Source: a bacterium UBP1_UBA4771
GTDB lineage: Bacteria > Krumholzibacteriota > Krumholzibacteriia > Krumholzibacteriales > Krumholzibacteriaceae
Assembly: GCA_002403295.1 (NCBI GenBank)
Contig: DHHN01000072.1
Coordinates: forward strand, 24,165 to 30,899
DNA length: 6,735 nucleotides
Direction: 5' to 3'
Numbering within the stretch: position 1 is the stretch's first letter; every line of letters starts with the position of its first letter. The notes under the pieces were generated by a model. The model ran no database searches, had not been told where the DNA came from, and saw only the letters and a list, made by a program, of their open reading frames with translations. The position numbers were made by a program, and so were the translations under genes. Shown piece by piece: positions 1 to 5,536 of the stretch.

Positions 1-2147
1 GCGACGAAGGGCATCATCGGCCCGAGGAGCGAGAGCGACGCGCCGAGCACGCACCGCGCGGCGACGGCCGCCCCCCGCGCCCGCGCCCCCCCCTCCCGGA
101 AAGCCGCCTTCGAGAGCTCGAGATACCAGTCACAGAACTCGTGCCAGAAGAAATCGTATACCGATCGCGCCGCCTCGTCAAACCGATACGCGTCGATCGC
201 GGCCTCGAACTCGCGCGCCGCGCGCTCGAGCCTCCCGAGGATCCACCGCTCCTCCCAGCCGAGCGCGAGCGAGCCGCCGGGGGAGCGGCCGAAAAGCGCC
301 GCGTGGAACGCGGCCGCGTCGGCCTCGCCCGCGCCGCTCGCCGCCGCCCCGGCGGCCGGCTCCGCGTCCGGCGCGTCGAGATCGATCGTCTGCCCGAGCA
401 CGAGGCGCGAGGCGTTCCAGATCTTGTTGGCGAAGTGCCGCCCGACGTCCACCTTCGACTCGTCGAAGAGCATGTCCTGCCCCGGCGGCGAGAGCATCAT
501 GAGGCTGAAGCGGAAGGCGTCGGCGCCGCAGCGGTCCATGATGTCGATCGGATCGGGGGAGTTGCCGAGCGATTTCGACATCTTGCGGCCCTTCGCGTCC
601 CGCACGATGCCGGTGATGTAGACCGTCGAGAAGGGCCTCTCCCCCATGAACTCGAGGGAGGCCATGATCATGCGGGCGACCCAGAAAAAGATGATGTCGC
701 CGCCGGTGACGAGCACGTTCGTCGGGTGGAACGTCTCGAGATCCTTCGTGCGCTCCGGCCAGCCCATCGGCGAGAAGGTCCACAGCCACGAGGAGAACCA
801 CGTGTCGAGAACGTCCTCGTCCTGAGCGAGCTTCGTGCCGCCGCACTTCGTGCACCGCGCGGGGGTCTCGACCGCGGCGATCGTCTCGTCGCAATCGGCG
901 CAGTACCAGACGGGGATGCGGTGCCCCCACCACAGCTGCCGCGATATGCACCAGTCCCGTATGCCTTCCATCCACGAGAGGTAGCTGTTCCGCCAGCGCT
1001 CGGGCGTGAAAACGACGTCGCCGCGGCGGACGACGTCGACCGCCGGCTCCGCGAGCGGCTTCATCCGGAGGAACCACTGCCGCGAGATGTACGGTTCGAT
1101 CGCCGTGCCGCAGCGGTCGTGATGGCCGATCGAGTGGCCGTAGTCCTCGACCTTCCTGAGGAGCCCTTCGGCCTCGAGAGCCGCGAGCACCTCGGCGCGC
1201 GCCCTTTTCCGGTCGAGGCCGGCGAAGCGCCCGGCGAGCTCGTTCATCCTGCCCTCGCGGTCGATGACGACGACGGGATCGAGCCCGTGGCGAAGGCCGA
1301 TCGCGAAATCCGTCGCGTCGTGCGCGGGCGTGACCTTGAGGCAACCCGTGCCGAACTCGGGATCGACCGCCTCGTCGAGCACGATCGGAATCGTGCGTCC
1401 GGTGAGCGGCAGGACGAGAAGCCTGCCCGCGAGCGAGGCGGCGCGCGGATCGGCGGGGCTCATCGCGACCGCCACGTCGCCGAGCATCGTCTCGGGGCGC
1501 GTCGTGCCGACGACGACCTCTCCGCCGCCGTCCGCGAAGGGATAGGCGACGTCGTAGAGCTTCCCGCGGGTCTCGCGCATCTCGACCTCTTCGTCGCTCA
1601 GCGCGGTCTGGCAGGACGGGCACCAGTTGACGATGTAGCGATCGCGATAGATGAGGCCTTTGCGATGGAGACGGACGAACACCTCGCGCACGGCCCGCGA
1701 CACGCCGGGATCGAGCGTGAACGTCTCGCGGGACCAGTCGAGCGAGGCGCCGAGCCGGTCGAGCTGCCGGACGATGTGGTCGTGGTACTTCTCTTTCCAT
1801 TTCCAGCACTCTTCGAGAAATTTCTCGCGCCCGAGCGCGTCCTTCGAAACGCCCGTCTCGAGCAGCGCGCGCTCGACGACCTTCTGCGTGGCGATCCCCG
1901 CGTGGTCCATCCCCGCGAGCCAGAGAACGTTGCATCCCTTGAGCCGCTTCCACCTGCAGAGAACGTCCTGCACCGTCGTGCCGAGGGCGTGGCCGACGGT
2001 AAGCGAGCCGGTGATGTTCGGGGGCGGCAGCACGATCGTGAACGGGGGCGCATCCGAGCCGGCGTTCGCGACGAACGTGCCGGCCTCCCGCCAGGCCGCC
2101 GACCATTTCCTGTCGACGTCGTTCGGATTGAATACCTTTTCGAGCAA
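1..2147 (-). CDS. valS: Valyl-tRNA synthetase, 3' end cut by window edge
   Basis: This gene encodes cytoplasmic valyl-tRNA synthetase, a class I enzyme that charges tRNA-Val with valine and edits misactivated threonine. About 715 residues lie in the window, running from the N-terminus into the anticodon-binding domain (the last visible residues are GPMMPFV). The missing C-terminus would hold the tRNA-binding coiled coil; full-length enzymes are roughly 880-950 residues. Visible signatures are PPPNITGSLTVGHAL (about 41-55, the HIGH region, here TVGH at 50-53), the CP1 editing-domain motif TTRPETMLGD (from 215), a CX2C-X12-CX2C zinc ribbon (Cys 416, 419, 432, 435) followed by DEDVLDTWFSS, and GRKMSKSLGN with KMSKS at 522-526. 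The start chosen is TTG at 2147, because AGGAG lies 5 bases upstream and the product then begins MLEKVFNPNDV, like other ValRS. An in-frame ATG at 2186 has no Shine-Dalgarno. The gene follows guaA on the same strand across a 198-base gap. The first histidine of HIGH is replaced by threonine. Confidence 0.97.
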   Translation of the reverse strand, partial: MLEKVFNPNDVDRKWSAAWREAGTFVANAGSDAPPFTIVLPPPNITGSLTVGHALGTTVQDVLCRWKRLKGCNVLWLAGMDHAGIATQKVVERALLETGVSKDALGREKFLEECWKWKEKYHDHIVRQLDRLGASLDWSRETFTLDPGVSRAVREVFVRLHRKGLIYRDRYIVNWCPSCQTALSDEEVEMRETRGKLYDVAYPFADGGGEVVVGTTRPETMLGDVAVAMSPADPRAASLAGRLLVLPLTGRTIPIVLDEAVDPEFGTGCLKVTPAHDATDFAIGLRHGLDPVVVIDREGRMNELAGRFAGLDRKRARAEVLAALEAEGLLRKVEDYGHSIGHHDRCGTAIEPYISRQWFLRMKPLAEPAVDVVRRGDVVFTPERWRNSYLSWMEGIRDWCISRQLWWGHRIPVWYCADCDETIAAVETPARCTKCGGTKLAQDEDVLDTWFSSWLWTFSPMGWPERTKDLETFHPTNVLVTGGDIIFFWVARMIMASLEFMGERPFSTVYITGIVRDAKGRKMSKSLGNSPDPIDIMDRCGADAFRFSLMMLSPPGQDMLFDESKVDVGRHFANKIWNASRLVLGQTIDLDAPDAEPAAGAAASGAGEADAAAFHAALFGRSPGGSLALGWEERWILGRLERAAREFEAAIDAYRFDEAARSVYDFFWHEFCDWYLELSKAAFREGGARARGAAVAARCVLGASLSLLGPMMPFV

Positions 2148-2160
2148 CACCTCTCCTTTT
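2145..2160 (-). promoter_or_regulatory. valS: Ribosome binding site and TTG start of valS
   Basis: Read on the minus strand, AAAAGGAG is followed by five bases (AGGTG) and then TTG. This is ideal Shine-Dalgarno spacing for TTG. The GTG three bases earlier would be too close to the site. The in-frame ATG at 2184-2186 has no purine-rich site before it and lies about where the predicted transcript would begin. Confidence 0.75.
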
Positions 2161-2186
2161 GCTTTAACGGCGCGCGGAATCGCCAT

Positions 2187-2215
2187 ACGCTAACACATGG
2201 ATACCGAACGGTCAA
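2187..2215 (-). promoter_or_regulatory. Possible sigma-70-type promoter for valS
   Basis: On the minus strand TTGACC (2215-2210) is separated by 17 bases from TAGCGT (2192-2187), which is preceded by an extended -10 TG. The -35 matches consensus at 5 of 6 positions, but the -10 at only 3 of 6. The predicted start near 2180 would give a leader of about 33 bases that contains the AAAAGGAG site. It would also leave the upstream ATG at 2186 outside the transcript. valS could instead be read through from guaA. Confidence 0.4.
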
Positions 2216-2265
2216 CGCCTAGCCAGATCCGAGAATTCGCCGCGCGGGAGGCGCCGATTTCCCCA

Positions 2266-2338
2266 TGACGCAGAGGCCGCATGCGCCGGGGCGCGCCCGG
2301 CGTCCCGCGTCAGGATCCCGAGGCGTATTATCCGGGAT
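2266..2338 (-). other. Inverted repeats between guaA and valS, possible terminator
   Basis: Two structures lie just after the guaA stop. The first is a 6-bp stem (2315-2320 with 2333-2338) around a 12-base loop. The second is a nested pair: an inner 7-bp stem of CGCCGGG and CCCGGCG (2284-2290 with 2296-2302, 5-base loop) inside an outer 6-bp stem of TGACGC and GCGTCA (2266-2271 with 2307-2312). Neither is followed by a U-run on the minus strand, so a classical intrinsic terminator is not supported. They could still block read-through, protect the guaA 3' end, or be chance in GC-rich DNA. Nothing else was recognised in the 2148-2345 gap apart from the valS promoter and ribosome binding site. 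Confidence 0.3.
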
Positions 2339-2345
2339 TGCCGGC

Positions 2346-3308
2346 CTATATCGCTTCGATCGTCGACGGCGGTTTCGGGGCGATGTTGTAGGTGACGCTC
2401 ACGACGCCCGGCACCTCGCGCAAAATCCCCGCCGAGAGCCGCTCGAGGGTATCCCAGGGAAGCTTCGTCGGCGAGGCGGCCCGCGCGTCGACGCTGTCCC
2501 AGCAGCGGATCTCGATCTGGTGACCGTAGTCGCGTTTGCCATCCCGCATGCCCGTCACGCGGTCCTCGTGGAGTATCGCCATGTACTGGAAGACCGGCAT
2601 GCCGCCGAGTATCCGCTCGACGACGGACGTGGCTTTCCGGACGAGCGCGACGCGCTCCGGGGTGACTTCACCGATCACGCGCGCCGCGAGCGCGGGGCCC
2701 GGAAAGGGAATGCGCGCGAAGAGCTCCTCGGGAAGCCCGAGGGCCCGTCCGACGACCCGCACGCCGTCCTTGCGGAGCCGGATGAGCGGCTCGACGATCT
2801 TGTAGCCGAACGCCTTCTCGGGGTCGATGCCGAGCTGCTCGAAGACGTTGTGCTGCCGCTTGATCCCCGCGACCGTCTCGTCGACGTCGGTGAGGATGGT
2901 GCCCTGCAGGAGGTGCTTCGCGCCGCTCTCCCGCACGATGCGGCCGAAGACCTTCTTGTAGAAGGTCTGGGTGATCGCTTCGCGTTTCTCCTCGGGATCG
3001 GCGAGGCCCCGCAGGGCCGCGAAGAATTCGTCCGCGGCGTCGACGATCCCGACCTCGACGCCGAGCTTCCGGAAGAGCGCGGCGACGCGCTCGGGCTCCC
3101 CCTCCCGCATGATGCCGTTCTGCACGAAGATCGTCCGGAGCCTCGAGCCGAGGGCGCGGTGGCCGAGCATCGTGACGACGGACGAGTCGACTCCTCCCGA
3201 GAGGGCGTTGATGGCGGCGCCGTCGCCGACGGCCGCCTTGACGGCGGCGACCTGCTCGTCGATGAACCGGGCGGGGTCGAGCTCCTTGACGGCGATCTCA
3301 CGGATCAT
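2346..3308 (-). CDS. guaA: Stand-alone GMP synthase ATP-pyrophosphatase subunit (guaA C-terminal part)
   Basis: This 320-residue protein matches the C-terminal two thirds of GMP synthase, the part that adenylates XMP and aminates it to GMP in purine synthesis. It has the ATP-pyrophosphatase P-loop SGGVDSS (37-43), DPEEKR (104-109), QGTILTD (135-141), KIVEPL (170-175), PFPGP (201-205), RVIGE (210-214), and the dimerization domain ending KPPSTIE (312-318). The class I glutamine amidotransferase domain of about 200 residues that normally precedes this is absent. The P-loop lies only 37 residues from the start, and the upstream DNA encodes no glutaminase. The ATG is preceded by a perfect AAGGAGGT at 6 bases, so the start is secure. 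A promoter and leader hairpin lie upstream and valS downstream. Ammonia may come from a separate subunit, as in archaea, or be used free. Several motif positions differ from typical GMP synthases (VQNG for VDNG, ILTD for IYPD, RQHN for SHHN). A divergent paralogue with another role is therefore possible. Confidence 0.85.
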   Translation of the reverse strand: MIREIAVKELDPARFIDEQVAAVKAAVGDGAAINALSGGVDSSVVTMLGHRALGSRLRTIFVQNGIMREGEPERVAALFRKLGVEVGIVDAADEFFAALRGLADPEEKREAITQTFYKKVFGRIVRESGAKHLLQGTILTDVDETVAGIKRQHNVFEQLGIDPEKAFGYKIVEPLIRLRKDGVRVVGRALGLPEELFARIPFPGPALAARVIGEVTPERVALVRKATSVVERILGGMPVFQYMAILHEDRVTGMRDGKRDYGHQIEIRCWDSVDARAASPTKLPWDTLERLSAGILREVPGVVSVTYNIAPKPPSTIEAI

Positions 3309-3335
3309 GCGGGGACCTCCTTGCGGCGTCGTTTG

Positions 3336-3391
3336 TCGGGAGCGGCGCGCGGACGAGGGCAACGGCCCGGCCGGCGGCAACCGCCTCCCGA
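3336..3391 (-). promoter_or_regulatory. Possible 5' leader hairpin of guaA
   Basis: TCGGGAG (3336-3342) pairs with CTCCCGA (3385-3391). The stem extends through CGG (3343-3345) with CCG (3381-3383) around a one-base bulge, about 10 bp in all, enclosing a GC-rich loop. It begins almost at the predicted transcription start and ends about 14 bases before the Shine-Dalgarno. It does not resemble the guanine riboswitch. It may stabilise the transcript or affect translation, or be chance in GC-rich sequence. Confidence 0.35.
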
Positions 3392-3399
3392 GGGGCGTC

Positions 3400-3428
3400 A
3401 TTGTAGCGGATGTCGGAGGGCGTGTGAA
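3400..3428 (-). promoter_or_regulatory. Sigma-70-type promoter for guaA
   Basis: On the minus strand TTCACA (3428-3423) is followed after exactly 17 bases by TACAAT (3405-3400). Each hexamer matches consensus at 5 of 6 positions. Transcription would begin near 3393, giving a leader of about 85 bases. This suggests guaA is transcribed independently of the kinase-regulator operon upstream. Confidence 0.65.
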
Positions 3429-3431
3429 TCT

Positions 3432-3495
3432 CAATCGCCCGCGCCAATGGCCCGCACCAATCGCCCGCGCCAATGGCCGCGCTAATCGCCCGCGC
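3432..3495. repeat. 13-bp tandem repeat, five copies, overlapping the regulator stop codon
   Basis: On the plus strand five units lie head to tail: CAATCGCCCGCGC, CAATGGCCCGCAC, CAATCGCCCGCGC, CAATGGCCGCGC (one base short) and TAATCGCCCGCGC. Units with CAATCG and CAATGG alternate, so the array can also be read as a 26-bp repeat of about two and a half copies. The last unit overlaps the response regulator gene and provides its final codons (Ala-Gly-Asp) and its TAG stop. The other end abuts the -35 region of the guaA promoter. There are no unique spacers, so this is a minisatellite-like array and not CRISPR. Confidence 0.85.
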
Positions 3496-4195
3496 TGCGC
3501 ACGCGCCGCAGCAGCGCGCCCCGGAAGCTCTCCCCGATCGGGATGTCCCGTTCGCCGACCGTGACGAAGTCGCGGTCGATCGTATCGATCTTGTCGAGCG
3601 CCACGACGTACGACTTGTGCACGCGGACGAAGCCGGGCGCGGGGAGGCTTTCGAGAAGCTCCTCCATGTTCATGCGCGAGAGGAGCTCCCCGGCGGCGGT
3701 GTGAAACACGACGTAATGGCCGTCCTTCTCGATCCAGAGGATCGAGCGGGGATCGAGGCGATGGATCTTGGCGCCGCTCTTCACGAAGAGTTCCCGGGGC
3801 GCGGCGCCGCCGCGCTCCGGGCGCGGAGCCTCGGCTCCGTCCCGCCTGCCGAGGACCTTCGCGACCGCCTTGAGGAAACGCTCGAAGGACACCGGTTTCA
3901 GGAGGTAATCGACCGCGTCCCGCTCGTAGCTTTCGGCCGCGTATTCCGAGTACGCCGTGCAGAACACCACGAGGGTGCGGCGGCGGTCGATGAGCCCGGC
4001 GAGCTCGAGCCCGTTGAGCTCAGGCATGCCGATGTCGAGAAAGGCGACGTCGGCGCCGTGGTTCGCGAGCCACGCCTGCGCGTCGACGGCGCTCCGGAAC
4101 GCCGCCGCGGTCTCGAGCCCCGGCGTGCGTTCGATGTAGCCACGCAGCACCTCGACCGCCCCGGCCTCGTCGTCGACGACCACGCATCGCAGCAT
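3482..4195 (-). CDS. LytTR-family response regulator
   Basis: This 237-residue cytoplasmic transcription regulator is of the LytR/AlgR type. The receiver domain (about 1-118) has the acidic pair Asp8-Asp9, the phosphoacceptor Asp54 in FLDIGMP, the conserved Thr80 in FCTAYSEYA, and Lys100 in LLKPV. All key residues are intact. A charged Pro/Arg-rich linker (about 118-134) leads to the LytTR DNA-binding domain (about 135-235), recognised by ILWIEKDGHYVVFHT, FVRVHKSYVVALDKI and IPIGESFR. LytTR proteins bind paired direct repeats about 21 bases apart, and such a pair occurs at 5369-5398. The ATG lies 4 bases after the kinase stop, with GGAGG at 9 bases inside the kinase's last codons, so the two genes are translationally linked. 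The C-terminus and stop codon fall inside a tandem repeat, so the exact end may vary between strains. Confidence 0.95.
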   Translation of the reverse strand: MLRCVVVDDEAGAVEVLRGYIERTPGLETAAAFRSAVDAQAWLANHGADVAFLDIGMPELNGLELAGLIDRRRTLVVFCTAYSEYAAESYERDAVDYLLKPVSFERFLKAVAKVLGRRDGAEAPRPERGGAAPRELFVKSGAKIHRLDPRSILWIEKDGHYVVFHTAAGELLSRMNMEELLESLPAPGFVRVHKSYVVALDKIDTIDRDFVTVGERDIPIGESFRGALLRRVRSAGD

Positions 4196-4199
4196 CCGG

Positions 4200-5273
4200 T
4201 CAACCCTCCAGATCGACGGCGAGATCGACGCGGTACTCCTCGTCCGTCTCGTGGACGGCGAGCTCGTGCCGGCGCGGATAGAGCAGCTCGAGGCGCCGCC
4301 GGACGTTCGGGAGACCCACGCCCGAGTGGCGCCGCACCGTCTCTCGCACGCCGCATTTCGAATTCTCGACCCGGAACCGCAGAAACTCCTCGTCCGCCCG
4401 GGCTGATACCCGCACCCAACCCCGCCCCTTGCCGTCGATCCCGTGCTTGACCGCGTTCTCGACGAACGGGAGGAGCAGAAGCGGGGCGATTTCACTCCCG
4501 TTGATCCGCCCCTCCCGGGCGATCGCGATGTCGACCTCGTCGTCCCGGGAGTATTTGAGGCGGCACACGTCGACGAAGTTCTCGATCGACTCGATCTCGC
4601 GGGCGAGGGGGATCCGGTCAACGTCGCACTCGTAGATCATGTAGCGCATGAGCTCGGAGAGCTTGACGATCGCCCGCCCCGCCTCGTCGTCGTCGTTTCG
4701 CTGCGTGATCGCGTAGATGTTGTTGAGGGAGTTGAAGAAGAAGTGCGGATTGATCTGTGAGCGCAGAAACGCCGCGTCGGCCCGCACCCTCTCGAGGACG
4801 ATGTCGCGCCGCTTCTGGAACGTGAGGACCCAGTCGCGGCTCAAGCCGTAGAGGAGGCCGAGGCCGAGCGCGATCAGGTTGATCGGGACGACGGCGGCGC
4901 TTCGCGCCTCTCGCATCGGATACGCCACCATCTTGTCCGAGATCTCGTTCGGCCCCGTCGGAAGGTTGTAGACGTGGAGCAGGACGCGGTCGAGCGCGTA
5001 CGCGGCGGCCGTCGCCGCGATCACCGTCAGGAGACTCGCGGCCGCGAACGCCGTGATCCTCTTTTTCCCGAGGAAACGGCCGACGTAGGCGAAACTCACG
5101 GCGCCGAATATCGCGAAGGCGGCGCACGCGCGCACGATCGCGGCCCAGTAGACGCTCCCGTCGATGTTGTTGAACTCCCCCATGAAGACGGGGCGGTTCG
5201 ACCGGTACACCGAGGCGATACACGCGCCGGCGAACAGGAGCGCGATAACCCCTTTTTCGATATGCCGTTTCAT
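4200..5273 (-). CDS. LytS-type sensor histidine kinase, four membrane helices
   Basis: This 357-residue inner-membrane kinase is the likely partner of the LytTR regulator that follows 4 bases downstream. The N-terminal half shows four hydrophobic segments (about 7-23, 43-64, 73-96 and 125-146), with short exposed loops and no separate extracellular sensor domain. The kinase part is of the His_kinase family found in LytS and YehU. The phosphorylated histidine is His177 in INPHFFFNSLNNIYAI. An ATPase domain follows, with the N-box LLPFVENAVKHGI (267-279, Asn273) and the glycine motif GVGLPNVRRRL (318-328). A short coiled linker (about 155-170) joins membrane and kinase parts. The ATG is preceded by AAAGGGA at 6 bases. 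The signal sensed cannot be read from the sequence. The divergent neighbour encodes an exported protein that could be part of the same pathway. Confidence 0.94.
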   Translation of the reverse strand: MKRHIEKGVIALLFAGACIASVYRSNRPVFMGEFNNIDGSVYWAAIVRACAAFAIFGAVSFAYVGRFLGKKRITAFAAASLLTVIAATAAAYALDRVLLHVYNLPTGPNEISDKMVAYPMREARSAAVVPINLIALGLGLLYGLSRDWVLTFQKRRDIVLERVRADAAFLRSQINPHFFFNSLNNIYAITQRNDDDEAGRAIVKLSELMRYMIYECDVDRIPLAREIESIENFVDVCRLKYSRDDEVDIAIAREGRINGSEIAPLLLLPFVENAVKHGIDGKGRGWVRVSARADEEFLRFRVENSKCGVRETVRRHSGVGLPNVRRRLELLYPRRHELAVHETDEEYRVDLAVDLEG

Positions 5274-5320
5274 ACGGAGTCCCTTTCAGAGCGGGCCGTC
5301 CCCCCTCGGCGTCCCTGATT

Positions 5321-5351
5321 GTTAAACGCGATTGCCGCCGTTTCGTTTCAA
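5321..5351 (-). promoter_or_regulatory. Weak candidate promoter for the kinase-regulator operon
   Basis: On the minus strand TTGAAA (5351-5346) is followed after 19 bases by TTTAAC (5326-5321), an imperfect match with long spacing. The LytTR-like repeats end 17 bases upstream of this -35. That is where an activator could compensate for a weak promoter. The call rests on modest matches only. Confidence 0.25.
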
Positions 5352-5368
5352 TCGGTCGCGGCGCCGCC

Positions 5369-5398
5369 ACGAACGGCGCGCTTTCGGGCACGAACGCC
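5369..5398 (-). promoter_or_regulatory. Candidate LytTR operator (paired direct repeats)
   Basis: The 8-mer CACGAACG occurs at 5368-5375 and again at 5389-5396, exactly 21 bases apart. On the minus strand the two 9-mers are GGCGTTCGT (5398-5390) and GCCGTTCGT (5377-5369), separated by 12 bases. The published LytTR pattern is two direct repeats of [TA][AC][CA]GTTN[AG][TC] separated by 12-13 bases. The two copies match it at 7 and 8 of 9 positions. The site lies between the LytTR operon and the divergent exported-protein gene, so it could serve either or both. Confidence 0.55.
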
Positions 5399-5413
5399 CG
5401 CTCCCCGTCCGCA

Positions 5414-5443
5414 AAACCGGTTCGCGCCCGATTGCGCCGGTTT
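5414..5443. promoter_or_regulatory. Dyad-symmetric element in the divergent intergenic region
   Basis: AAACCGG (5414-5420) and CCGGTTT (5437-5443) are perfect inverted repeats, with CGC and GCG adding inner pairing across an 8-base loop. The element sits about 95 bases before the exported-protein gene. It could be an operator for a dimeric regulator, or a hairpin in that gene's leader. No recognisable plus-strand promoter was found between here and 5536. Confidence 0.3.
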
Positions 5444-5536
5444 CATGCCGCCGGTCGGAGATTTCGCGGCTTTATCCGCCGGGCGAGGGCCGCCGCGCGT
5501 AATCGTTCATATGGCGCAACGAAAGGAGGACCCGAA

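Noticed and set aside
178..2106. 642-residue minus-strand frame in the valS region
   Set aside because: It is a shifted frame of valS with Arg-rich low-complexity product; the ValRS motifs lie in another frame.
141..2222. 693-residue open frame on the plus strand opposite valS
   Set aside because: It is antisense to a clear ValRS, is Arg/Glu/Pro-rich and shows no domain; long antisense frames are expected in GC-rich DNA.
2148..2345. T-box leader before valS
   Set aside because: The gap lacks the conserved T-box sequence and specifier stem, and the likely transcript leader is only about 33 bases.
3309..3473. N-terminal extension of the guaA frame to an upstream ATG at 3473
   Set aside because: The extra 55 residues cross the promoter and tandem repeat, and the ATG at 3308 has a perfect Shine-Dalgarno.
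2265..3485. 406-residue plus-strand frame opposite guaA
   Set aside because: Antisense shadow of guaA with Asp/Arg-rich composition and no plausible family.
3432..3495. CRISPR-like repeat array
   Set aside because: Units are 13 bp and contiguous with no unique spacers.
5432..5536. N-terminal extension of the exported protein to an ATG at 5432
   Set aside because: It would bury the signal peptide, and the AAAGGAGGA site points to the ATG at 5537.
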